Shown: positions 11,901-27,801 of the stretch, piece after piece
Numbering within the stretch: the first letter of the stretch is position 1
Layout: the number at the start of each line of letters is the position of its first letter
Origin: Cloeon dipterum
Taxonomy: Eukaryota > Arthropoda > Insecta > Ephemeroptera > Baetidae
Direction of reading: 5' to 3'
Length of the DNA: 64,000 bases
NCBI RefSeq assembly: GCF_949628265.1
Contig: NC_088787.1
Location: 26,278,501 to 26,342,500 of the forward strand
The notes under the pieces: model-generated
What the model saw: only the letters and a program-made list of their open reading frames with translations
Told to the model about the DNA's origin: nothing
The model's database searches: none
Made by a program: the position numbers and the translations under genes

Positions 11901-12752
11901 ACTGTTCGCAGGCTCTGTTCTCCACAATATATATATATATATATATTTTTAGTTTCCAGCTAATCCTCAATTTCTCAAACAAATAAATCATGGGTACAAT
12001 AAAGTTATTATTATTAAAAAATATGTCATAAAGTCAATAGAATATATCAATTTTTGGTAATGTTTGGAGGCACGCATCTGACTGAAAATTCCACTCATTT
12101 CAGCCTCCAGAAGTTGCGGAGCTTGAATGTAAAGACAACCTCACTGAGCTGCCAAACCTGGCTGAGACAAATGCTGGAGTCTGTCGGACCGCAGCTGACT
12201 GAGTTGGTTGTCGAAATCTTATTAGAAGTGGATTATGATGTGCACCTGAGCTTCTCTTGCATCATTAGCATGTGCCCTAATCTAGAGAAATTGCACATAA
12301 GCGGAAGAGTGACAACCCTACAAGCAAGCGAGATTATGAATCACGTGAACGTGAACAACTATCGAGGGCTCAAGGTGGTGAAGATGGACCTGTCAGGCAC
12401 CTTCTTTCAAAGCCAAGTCCTCAATGACGTGATCACCTTCGCAGATGACCTTGAGGTTCTCAGGGTGGGGCCCCTTAGTGAGCTGAAGGGCACTGGCTTT
12501 CTTGAGAAGATTCTTTTTAGGGCTTGCAACAAACCCAGGGGGTTTGATCGATTGCGTGAGATTTGGATCACGCTTGGCCATCCGAAGGTGTCCGCCGAGT
12601 TATGTCAGGTGCTCCGGCGCGTTGCCTTCTGCGCTCCTGAACTGAACAAGATTTACATTAACGCACACATGCAAGACAGCTCAGCCTACTTCTCTCAGCT
12701 ACAACTGTTCTTCCAGCACTTCATGCCGCAAATTGATCTCCTCATTTACTAA
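8935..12752 (+). CDS. Uncharacterised leucine-rich (LRR/RNI-like) protein
   Basis: Five coding exons: 8935-9032, 9186-9373, 9510-9852, 10824-11192, 12104-12752; total 1647 nt, 548 aa, all phases consistent. The first exon follows a good acceptor (cttacag) nine bases before two tandem ATGs, so a non-coding exon probably lies upstream. Irregular leucine-rich strands recur along the protein: ITHLSLDGN, LRVLHVSLLKM, LRVLDFHGS, LKHLRIGD, LRSLNVKTT, LEKLHISGR, LKVVKMDLS, LEVLRVG. This suggests a ribonuclease-inhibitor-like LRR fold as in F-box or ZYG11-type substrate receptors, although no F-box is evident. There is no signal peptide or membrane segment. Intron 4 needs a GC donor at 11193. I do not recognise a named orthologue. 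Confidence 0.75.
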
Positions 12753-13972
12753 AGACCTAAAAGCTATACAGTATCCACTCTGAAGTACATCAGTTTATTT
12801 AGGTGCACGCAAAAAAAGGTTATGATTTTCATTCCAAAATGATTTCTAACTATTATATATATGCGCCTTAATTTTGAACGTGCTTCAATGATTGAAAGGT
12901 GTGGTTTAATCGTACAACACATTTAAACAGTTTGAGAATCAGTCTTTTTTATAGTCCTAAATTATATGTTCAGTCTCTGTCTCTATATTAGCCCTGATGT
13001 CATTGAAATAAGTTTGTATAATGTCAAAAATCTTTTGCGGCATCGTAAACACACACTGGTCTATTCTTGTTAATGATGAAAAGTTGATGGAAACTGTTAT
13101 CTGTATCTTTGTTTTGAAGTGAGTACTTTTTGCTTAATTTAATGCGCATCACTTGAAGAAGTGCAAGAAGTCTCCTAAGATTAATTTTAAATTGTATAGT
13201 TATGTACAGTTTTTCAGTTCACTTGTGTGTGGTTACTAACTAAATGATTCGTTCTTACAAGAACCCTGGTTGAGTAATAATTTATGATACAGGTCGGAGC
13301 CTCTTGCGTAATACAATGTTGCAAAATTTTGAAATGGAAAAATAAAAAAATGATAAAAGCTGAAGCTGTTACCTGATTTAAATGTATCCTGTAAGTTACC
13401 CATACACTTGTTCAATGAAATGTTATTCTATCAAGCCAACTTATTCAATTTAGGCTGTTCATGTTGGGAGTTCAGGTATAACATATGAATTATCCCTACC
13501 TTAACGTTGATATATGGAGGGCACTAGTATTCCTGTGACGTACGCCATGGTTATCACTAAATCCATATACTAAAGCCTTTTAATTAACCTGAGCAATGAC
13601 TCCAAGACCTATGGAGTACCTAGTTCTTTAAATCCCGCCTTGAAATTAAAATGCATTGTAGGAGATGCTTTGCCGACTGTTAAATCGAATGTTACTAACT
13701 TTTATGACTGGTTCGGATTTCTCCAAAATTCACAAGCCTACTCTAGATTCATCTAGATTGCGGTATATTTTATCAAAAGCCATTAGCTGGCTTGTGACAC
13801 ATGTAATGCATAGGTTGGATCATATATATATGCTGACCAGACATTAGTGAGGGGCAAAATTGGAAATTTCAAATTTGTGGGGAACGCTTTAGTACGTAAG
13901 AGCGAAAGGCATACAAAATAATTGGATCATAATTTTATTTATCAACACATAGTTCATATTAAAACCAGCACA
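12753..13972. other. Convergent intergenic region, nothing coding
   Basis: Spacer between the 3' ends of the leucine-rich gene (+) and TAF1 (-). An AATAAA at 13341-13346 could serve the + gene. The inverse hexamer TTTATT at 13934-13939 lies 34 bases after the TAF1 stop and is its likely poly(A) signal. Confidence 0.55.
13934..13939 (-). terminator. poly(A) signal of Taf1
   Basis: AATAAA on the minus strand, 34 bases downstream of the TAF1 stop codon. Confidence 0.55.
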
Positions 13973-16900
13973 TCAGAACCAGATGTCTCCATCATCAGCC
14001 TGATTAGTATTTGTTTGCTGTTCATCCTCCGAATCACTAATTTCCAAATCAGCGTCTATGCCACCTTGGCCATCATGGTTGCCTTCACCTTGGTCCATTG
14101 GCTCCTCGATTTGTTCTGCATTTGTCTGGAAGTTGTGCATCATGTTGACAGATGCATTGTCTGCAGACGCGTCCTCTTCAATTGGCTCGGGCACAAATGT
14201 TGGCTTTGGACGGCTCAACAAGAAATCAGATGGATCATACTCAGGATCAACATCCAGACTTTCATCTAAAGTTCATATTCTTTTAGTGTTAGAATTAGAA
14301 TTAAAAAAATAAACTACCTTGTTGATGATTGGCAAAGAATCCATAATTGCCAAGTTGAACCATTGCTTCTGCAGCTTGCTGGTCATCGGCACCTTCCATC
14401 ACTGTGGCTTCTACTTCTTCACCATCTTCGCTTGACAACTCTCCTAGGTCTTTTAAATTTAGTCAGTATTAAGATCGCGCTAAGCATAAGATAACGTTAC
14501 CTTCTTCTAGAATATTTTTGCCATAGCTGCTCGGACCAGCGCTCTGTTCTAGATTGCCATCAATACCAATGTACAAAACACCTTCCTGTTGATGCATCGA
14601 TTCATCGTCTGGATTCTAAAAAATATATTATTCAAGGATGTTAGTTCATGATATTTAATTCCTGCATTTAAAGGTGGTTTGAATTATATCTTAGTTGCAA
14701 ACCAACCTTGTCATCTTCCACAACAGTGAAATTGTCATCATTGTCCCCATAGGAAGCGAGAGAATCCATGTCAGCCTGTTCAAGCGCTCTTTCTTGTGCC
14801 AATTTGATTCTGTCTTCCAAGAAAGTGAGGTGTTCTCCATACTGAAAATTAAATGACAGTAAAGGATGCTCCTTTAGAAATTGAAATGTGTATTATATTA
14901 CTTCAGCAAGCAACTTCTTGCTTATCTCCACCAAAACGCCAGCTTTGTGTGTGAAATGGGAGTCCATCCCATTGTACAGAACACAGTTGTTGTAAATGAG
15001 TTCGATATCAGCAATGAATTCTTGGCACTTGTGGTACTTGTGAGCTGCAGAAGAAATGGAATCAGTGACAATCAAATTACTTGAGAAAGCTAAGCTTACA
15101 TTTCACTTTCTTTGCCACAGTTTCCAAGTCCATGGGGCATTTTATGATCTCATAATAATCTTTCACTAGCTTTTTATTTACAGGCTTTTGGAAAGGCCAT
15201 GACTCAGACATTTGTTTCAACTTATCATTTACCACATTGTCCAGAATGTAAGTAAAGGCCACCTAAACAGTACGAATAATATTAAATTGATCATGAGTTA
15301 TATGTTAACAAAATATTTTACCTGATCGTTGTCATCAAGCAATGGGTTGATGGCTTTCTCCAATCTCATGAACTTGTCTTCCTTTTCAGTTAATCTCTGC
15401 ACGCACAGATCCATCATGTTTGTAGCAGAAACTGTGAGGGCACTTTTCGCGCCGTTGTAGAAAGTGGAATTCTCCACAATTTGATGTACATCTGCCAAGA
15501 AGTCCTCGCGATTGTGGTACTTCTTGGCGCGCAGATTTTCTCTGATCGTCTGCAGGTCCATAGGCCGTTGAATTATTGAGTAGTAGTCAGGAACCACCTT
15601 TGCATTCACAGGGAACAAGAACGGTTGCACGTCGGGCAAATCTCGCATTTCGTTCAAAATGGTCTCTAGAAGCGTAGAGAGTGTAATGACTGGGTCGATT
15701 CTTCTTCGGTTCGCAGGTTTTTGCATCTTCTTGAGGTAATCACAGTGCACAACAGTTCCAGCTCTCCTTCTCTTTTTGTTCACTGCGTCCTTAGGCACAC
15801 GCAGTCGGAGTGCTTGCTTCTTAATCTCTTCAACATGCTAAAGACAAGTAGTAGTCTAAATTAGTTTTTTTTACATGTAATAATAAAACTGTTTAATTTA
15901 GGTTTCTTTGATTAAGGAATTTTTTTAAACCTTGCTCTCGCCAAGAGGGCATTTTTTACAAAACGCGGCACACCTGTTGTGGCTGAAAAAATGTGTTTTG
16001 AAGGCACCCAAAAAGTTTTGTCTTTTATTCAATTAGAATCAACTTCATCTTAACCTTTAAAGAGCCGCACAAATTAATCCGTGCAAGGTGTATTTAGCTC
16101 AGTATCAGTACTCTTTCACTTTGAAGCACATTTTTGTGTGGCATGAAAGTTGTGTAAACGGCAAATAAAGTTTTGGCAAGATAATAGGTTAGACAACATA
16201 ATGTAAGAATATATTTAAAGATACACCGCATCTAACCTTGAAAAGTTTTCCTGATAAGGTGACTTTGGTTCCCTCCACATTGACGAGATCTTCATCATCA
16301 GCCTCATTGATTTGCTTTTCGATCTCCTCTTCCTGCTCCTCTGTCATTGCAACATTGAGAGGGGGTGCTGGTCCTGTGTTCTGGTAAAGCGGACACGCTT
16401 TGTTGGTCCTCATGTGACCAACCTGACCACAGGCGCCGCACTTGAGCTTCAGGTCTGGCTTAAGCTTGGGCTTCTTGCGCTTCGGTGTCGGAGGAGGCGC
16501 TGCGGTCGCCACCTTCTCTTTCTCCTGGTTTCTCTTGATCCTTCGCAATTGCTCCTGGATCCTGCGTTTCTCCCTCTTCATCTCTTCCTTTTGCTGCTCG
16601 TCCATGGTGGCGAACTGGCGGATGAACGCCTCGTCCTTGCTTGTCCTGATCTTGGCGTACGCGTCAACGACCGCAGCCTTGCGCACAATTTCCACGCGTG
16701 TGTACTCCTTGCCCTCCTGGTTCTTGTAGGTGCGGTAGATTTTCAAGACGCGGCCTGGCTGAGAGGCGTACATCTGCATGCTGTGGTCATCTTCGCCGGC
16801 AGGATTGTCCTTTCGCATACTCGTGTCGTTCTTCTTTTTGGCGTCCTTGGAGTCATGGTTTTCGGAGGAGTCTCCTTCCATCAGCATTTTCCTCAGCTCC

Positions 16901-19900
16901 TGCCTCTCTTGCTCTTCCTTCTCCAGAGAAAGCTGCGTACTTGTCTTCTTGTTGGCAAGCATCGTTTCCAGGTTCTTACCCAACTCCTCAATGTCAGAGT
17001 TGTCCTCTTCAGAGCTCTCTCCTTCGTCAGTTGAAAGGACTTCATTCGAAGCCAACACTCGGTTTTGCAGCTCAAATATGCGCTGACAATCTTCCTTGTA
17101 CCTGAGAAAACAAAAATTAACATATCAAATTTAGCCAGACATGAAGTACCTCTCTTGGTGTTCAGCTATAGAGAATCTGTTGCCTCTTGAAAACTTGTCC
17201 ATTCCCTCCTCGCCAGCTTTCGCTTTTTCCGTCGACAAGGTTCTCACAACATCAATGACTTCCCAGCGCGACAACTTCTTAATTTCCTCCTCTGGTACTT
17301 GGAACTTTCGAAGCAGCTCTTTGGCATTGTTGAGAGACAGTCTCCTCAAATCGGCATCAGTTCCTGTGACTGTGCGCTTTGGTTGAGCTTCTTGTTCTTC
17401 TTTGCTTTGCTGTGGGTCAAGTAAAGTTTTGAGATTACTTGTGGATATCAAGTAAAACAGCCTTACAGTTGGCTTGTTGGGCATTCTGACATAGCTGAAA
17501 CCTTCACCACAGCCTGTTGGATCTGCTGGTCCATTTAGTTGCAACAGACATTTGTTTTTCATGGCCTGCACATACGCCCTGGTGGTGTTCCAGGGTGCAA
17601 CTTTGATTTCGTCATCCATTTTCAATTGCATTTCCTCGTCATTTTCGTCTTCTTGAGGCGCGAGCAAGAACTTTTCTCCGTAACCAGCATCTTTCAGTCT
17701 CTGCTCAGCGGCAATCATGCTCAGGTAAGCACAGCACTGCTCAGGGGAAACCATTGCCCTGATTTCCTCTTCTGTTGGAAGTCTGAAGTCTGGCTTGATC
17801 ACCCACCAGTTTGAGTCCATCCCTGAAGAAAATTTAATTAGACATTGCAAGAGCATAAAGTCATGCAAGTGAAATTTTATGAACAATAAAACCAAGCCGC
17901 GCAATGTAAGTATCCAAGCGATATTTGGGGGTTGAGTGCGGGCTGATTTATGCCTTCACTTGACTGTCTTGCATTACAATGACGAGTTCATTTGGATTTG
18001 GGAGGGTTGCGAAAGCGGTCAGACTTGCTATTAGCTGGTTTGCACTTTTACAGCATAAATATGTGATTGATTACTAGCGTTTCTATGTGAGACACTGGTG
18101 CAGGGTCAATAGCATCAAGTGATCTTTTTCTAGATTGGGCTTCCTCAAATGAGGTTTGAGTGTCTATATTGTTCATTTGTGATGTTATTGGGATGCGATA
18201 TTACGCGAGTTGCTCGCTATCGGAGGGTTGCACATCTCAAAAGAGATAAACCGATCAAAAAGGTAAAGATATTTAAACCGAGGCATGTATTAAAAATATA
18301 TATGATTTCAGGAACTAGTATGAAACTGATTTACACAGATATGAAGGGGATGTAAACGAACCATAGAAAACAGATATAAGCAAACCTGTACGCTTGAAAT
18401 CTGCACATTGTTTCAACCTCTTTCGAATACTGCTCTCCGAGTGAGTTGGAAAAGCTTTCTTGATGTCATCCATCTTGATCCTCCTGGGATTGTCTCTACT
18501 TTGCCAGAAGAGACGGTAGATGAAAACCTTTTCAAGTTAGTTACAGATAATGTAAGGTTAACTAGCATAAAATAAAAATTAATTTTCACCTGTAGGAAGT
18601 CTCGAACAAAATTGTTAGCCCTTTTGGAGTTTGGCCCAAACACTTCATAAAGAGGGCACTCTTGACCAGCCACAAACAAAGCTTCAACTTCGCGAATGTA
18701 AAACTGGTTCCTCGTTCTGATAACCAAGAAGTCGCTCTCTGGCAGTTTGTGCTCATATATAGGAGCTCGGTACATGAGGTTTTCTACCGCTTGGATCGTC
18801 TGGCCAGGGGGGAGAGACCCAAGGAACGGTGACGTGTGCGCGTAGGAAACTTCGCCGAACCTGAATTGTTGCGGACCATTGTCTTTTCCGGCCTTTCGCT
18901 TGTAATAGTTCTTTATTTTGGAGCACATGCCGACCTGGTTCATCAAAGGCGGGTGCTCCTCACAGAACTCCATCAGGACAATGTCACCATCCCGACCTGT
19001 AAGGTCATCAGGCGTTCGCATGAAGAAAACATCACCACCGCCAGAAGCAATTCTCTCTTGCTCCCTTTGCTGTAAATTTCAAGTTTTAAATCTCGCTACT
19101 AGAGAGGGGAGCAAAATGATAACCTTGGCTTTCTTGCGAATGTGCTTCACGAGTGGATGAATGGGGTGAGGCCCAGGAATAGCAAGCGGCCCATGTGAAA
19201 ACTTGCGCAGAGGCGGTCTGTGAAAATTCCTCAGTTTTAGAGGTCCCATGTGAGTGGGAATGAAGGGAGCTCGCAGCTCGACTACTGGAGTTGAGTGTTG
19301 GATGAGGTTTCCACCAGCACCACCAAGACGAAGAGTGGATTCAGAATATTTCGCTTGATAGAATCTGCAATTTTTATAGTGAAAATCTGGAACCCATCCA
19401 TAACTTAAAAACATACTTGTCATTGGATATATTGAATGGATCCATATCTGTGAGGGATTTCGGAGGTGGAGGAGGCGTGTCATCTTGCTCCAACACGTTG
19501 ATAACACCAGCCTTTCCAAGCAACAACTTTGATTTCTTCACGTGCGGATGAGGAATTTTAACCTGGAGTGATCGATGTAGATTCGTTAATATTCTTTTGC
19601 CATAATTTCATGCACCCACCTTGACTGGCGCAGCCATTCTGTCAGGAATTTTTGATGGATCAACGTCCTCTGGAATCCCTAACACAATGTTCTCGTCGTT
19701 AGGGTCTAGCGTCAGAATCTTGGGTTTGGGGATGCTTGGCATGGACTCTGAGTCCCAAATTACTTCATCCTCCCAGTTCCCATAAACAAGCTCCTCGTTT
19801 TCAACAGGGAAAATAGAATACCAGGTGTCATCAATCTCCTGTGTTCTTTGAGATGGATTACTTTTCATTCTGGAAAATAAAATTAGTAACTTAGTATTCA

Positions 19901-21575
19901 TTCATTGGCAGCTAACATTTCTGTTGATGGTAACTTACCCCTGGACTTTGGGAGTCTTAGACTGCTGGCTTGGGGTGGAAGGTGTTGAAGTGCGTTGTGA
20001 AGGCAGGGCGCCAGCAACAAACTGAGGCACTCCTTTGCCAGGCTGGCTGAAGGCCTGAGCTGTTCTGTTGCCACTGGTTGGAACCCATCCTGCAGCGTTT
20101 GTCTTGCTGTTCAGCTTGGCAATCACTTTGTTCTTGATGTCATCTCCATTCCACACAACATCATCTTCCCAGTGTAGTTGGGACACCATCAAATAGGCAT
20201 CTTCTGGAATATCTTCATCCTCGATCTGATTTTCTTTCTCCTCCTTCGACTGGAAAGGGTCAATTAACTTTTGCTAGTTGCATGATCTGAATTTTGAAAC
20301 TACCTTTTCTTTAAGTCCAAACCCATAGTTGAAATCTTCGCCCGTGTCAGACACTTCAAGCATGTCATACCATATCTGGGCTGGTCCAAACCTCCAGTCT
20401 GCCACTTTTGGACCATTCTCGATCTCATTATTTGAATCCCCCTTCTGAATTTGTTCCGGAGCAGCTGCTTGTGGTCTTAACAACTTTTCCTGTAGTTGTA
20501 TAAATTATAAAATTAAAGTAATATAAGCAATTATTTGCAATCTGAATTATTACCTCATCATCTGAACAGTAACCACTGGACGAAGGCGGACTTCCATAAT
20601 TGAAAGTCCACCTGTAGTCGGTTCTTTTGACCTTACTTTCGGTTTCACTGTCAGAGTCAGACACACCATCTTTGCGCTTTCTCTTTTTCATCTTTGAGAT
20701 TTTTTTAGCAGTTCTCCAAATTTGAGGTAAACTGCTTGATTTTCCCGGTCCGAAAAGGCGAGAGAACCGCAAAACTTTATCTAGGCTGAAGTCTGGAAAG
20801 ATAGTTTTGACATCAACCCCCTCGTACTTTGACGGAAGCATAGCAGCCAAGGGAGCCTTCTTTGCAGGCTGGTTTGGATCTTGACTCGCATTTGCTTGTT
20901 CCTCTATGGCCCCTGGCTTTGATGACGAGTCAATGACTGGGGCGGGAGGAGGCATAAGCATGGTCTCCTCTGCAAAAATTGTTGCACAAATCAATTAAAT
21001 TATTTAATTGTAGCCTGGTCACTTTTCTCGTTTTTTGACCAAATTTGTTTTTTAATATTACTTTTTTCACGAAGGATAAAAAATAATGGTTACCCTTAGG
21101 TATGACCGGTTTGTTTTCTTCCACTTCAGGTAGTTCTTCAGCTAACTCATTAATGTCAGAATAGTCCACAGCAGTATCCGTTTTTTCAGAGTAGTCAACT
21201 AATGTGAGAAAAAAGAACGCAATAGACTAGGCGTTTACGAATTTAATTTAATTCACTGCTTATACCATCATCTGCTGAACTCTCTCCTTTTTCCTGTTCG
21301 GATTTGTCTTCCTCTTGATCATCATCCTCATTTTCTGAGGTGTCTGTTTCAGTTGATCTTCTTGACTCGACTTTTTTGCGTTTGGGAATAACATCTCCAC
21401 AGATTTCTTGCAGAATCGTATGCAGTCCTAATTTTCCAAGTGAAGAGATTTGTTTTCGACACTCAGCATCCAGAACATCATCCTCAAGCAAGCCGTGCTC
21501 ATTAACATTTCCAAATAGGAAGCTTGTGAGCAGAGACTCGGGTTCCCTGCTCACCTCCTCGTCACTTCCATCCAT
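13973..21575 (-). CDS. Taf1: TAF1, largest subunit of TFIID
   Basis: Scaffold of TFIID at RNA polymerase II promoters. Twenty coding exons: 21575-21266, 21198-21094, 20969-20554, 20490-20304, 20249-19939, 19869-19620, 19562-19417, 19364-19124, 19069-18600, 18527-18386, 17822-17467, 17409-17150, 17101-16237, 15837-15322, 15262-15100, 15044-14902, 14841-14707, 14615-14501, 14449-14318, 14265-13973. They sum to 5556 nt (1851 aa), close to human TAF1. Domains in order: acidic N-terminus of the TBP-binding (TAND) type; the large central TAF1 domain (DUF3591, about 19.6-17.2 kb); a CCHC zinc knuckle [12 protein letters not shown] (about 16384-16445); and two bromodomains (exons 15837-15322 and 15262-14841), each with the acetyl-lysine Asn (STFYNG, CVLYNG). 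The C-terminus is acidic and ends DGDIWF. The start ATG sits directly after an acceptor (ttatccag), so the 5' UTR is spliced. Confidence 0.96.
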
Positions 21576-22750
21576 CTGGATAATTGTTTGGATATAATAC
21601 ATTAGTTTAAATTAGGAGCTAAAATTTGAAAATACATTTTACACACGTGCAGGAAATTATGTATGATACATAAAGAGTGGAAAAAACATTATCATTCGTG
21701 TACAATATCATACAAATAGATACAAAAAAGTTGATGATGTAGTTTTCATTGAAAAAACTGTCTATGATAAATGTCAGAATTCGTTCATGTTTCAAAAAAT
21801 TTTGAAAAATCATTAATTTTAGCAATGCGAGCCGTCTAAAATTAATAGATTATGTATATTGAACATAAATTATTACGTAGATAGTCGCTCGTGGAAATGG
21901 GCACTTACCATGAATTTATATGAATATGTACAACCGCCATTTATGAACTTTTCAATCACAACACAGGCTCGCAACCTTCGTGATATAAATACACGAATAT
22001 TCGGCTCCTGCAAAGGACGAGAGACTAATAAAATGAGAAAAATAGTATTACAAGAGTTGGAAAGGAGACTAAACACGAAAAGCCGAAACCCGATAACAAA
22101 AACAATTGCAACGTTGCCGCACTAAATATCATACTAGTTCTTAACCGGTCAACTGGTCTCTCTGGCTTACACGAACGTCAATGATCCATTATGTTTAAGA
22201 CACTTGTCTTATCTCATGAAACCATTGGAAATTTAGCAATATTCCCAGTATGTACATGTATTGTTAAAAAATAATATAACAATAACTTAATTCGGAGCAA
22301 TGAATCATTATTTTGATAAAAATGTTTGACGGGCTAGTCTTCAACCGGTTTAAAATGAATTCTCAAAAGCAAGGTTGCCAAGTTGGAAAATATAGAGCAT
22401 GAGCAATGAGGAGCTACTGATTGTGAGAGCGAGCACCACCTCATCTCGATTCTTTCGGGCTATCATCTGCTGCCGCTACCCAGAGCCGTGCGACCATTAT
22501 CACCCGTAGACAAAAAGCTGTCAGCAGAGCGAAGACCGTCTCGCTGCGGACTTCGGTTCGCCCGCTTAGCCTGCCCTGTCACCTCCAACCCTTATACACT
22601 ACGTCAGCAGCGAAATCACTGCCAACACTCATGACGGCGGCCGCCCCGTCTGAATCTGGAGGTTGGCATTTTATCGGGAGCCCCGCAAGTTAACGGAGGC
22701 AACCAACAAGTCTATGTGGACACGCGAACTTTGCTCCTTCTAGCTGAACG
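21576..22750. promoter_or_regulatory. Shared upstream region of Taf1 and the GH47 mannosidase
   Basis: The two start codons point away from each other and are 1175 bases apart. The half next to the mannosidase (about 22380-22750) is clearly more GC-rich than the surrounding AT-rich DNA, as expected for a housekeeping promoter. The TAF1 side must contain at least one non-coding exon. No TATA box or known operator was identified with confidence, so the bidirectional promoter is an inference from layout. Confidence 0.5.
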
Positions 22751-27211
<4,461 letters not shown>

Positions 27212-27594
27212 AAATGCCAACTTTTCTCTTCATCAACTTCATACATTCCTAACAATAACAAAGAACTCGTTTGTCTCTGTTAGCTGTGTGGATATGTTGC
27301 TTTTGCACTGGCGGGCAGTAGGTCGTTTTTAAAACCACTAAGAGACTTTTAGAAAAGATAAACGAGAGATTCACTGCAATACTGCTGCTGCCGCTTATAT
27401 GTACTTGTTTTCCGCAGTCTTTCCATTTCAACCATTGATATCCTACAGACGAAATTAATTTTGACACCTATTTAATTGTGTTTATGATGCAGTCATGGAC
27501 AGGGCTGCCTTTTCAGTCAATGCAGATTCCTGTTTGCTTGTAATTCAAGATATTCGTTTTTTAACGCTGTATATTATTTTTGGAATTGAATAAG

Positions 27595-27600
27595 TTTATT
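27595..27600 (-). terminator. Possible poly(A) signal of the Pdp1-like gene
   Basis: AATAAA on the minus strand about 200 bases after the bZIP stop codon. Confidence 0.4.
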
Positions 27601-27706
27601 TAGTATTTATGATACAACATTGGTATAAAGATATTTTCAATTTGAATGATATCACGTTTGCGTGTGTGAATCTGGGTGAATTTCTTAAATGACTGCGTGC
27701 ATTTGA

Positions 27707-27712
27707 AATAAA
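27707..27712 (+). terminator. Possible poly(A) signal of the mannosidase
   Basis: AATAAA about 500 bases after the mannosidase stop, within the 590-base space to the convergent bZIP gene. Confidence 0.45.
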
Positions 27713-27801
27713 ATTATTACATAAAGTTTAATCGTTTCCTTGACATAGAAACACGGATCATTAAGCAACTTTGCTGGTGACAAATCTTAAACATTTATCA
27801 A

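Noticed and set aside
16312..17034. 240-aa open frame opposite the TAF1 charged region
   Set aside because: It is antisense to an exon with clear TAF1 sequence. Its Leu/Val-rich product is the mirror of Glu/Lys-rich coding DNA.
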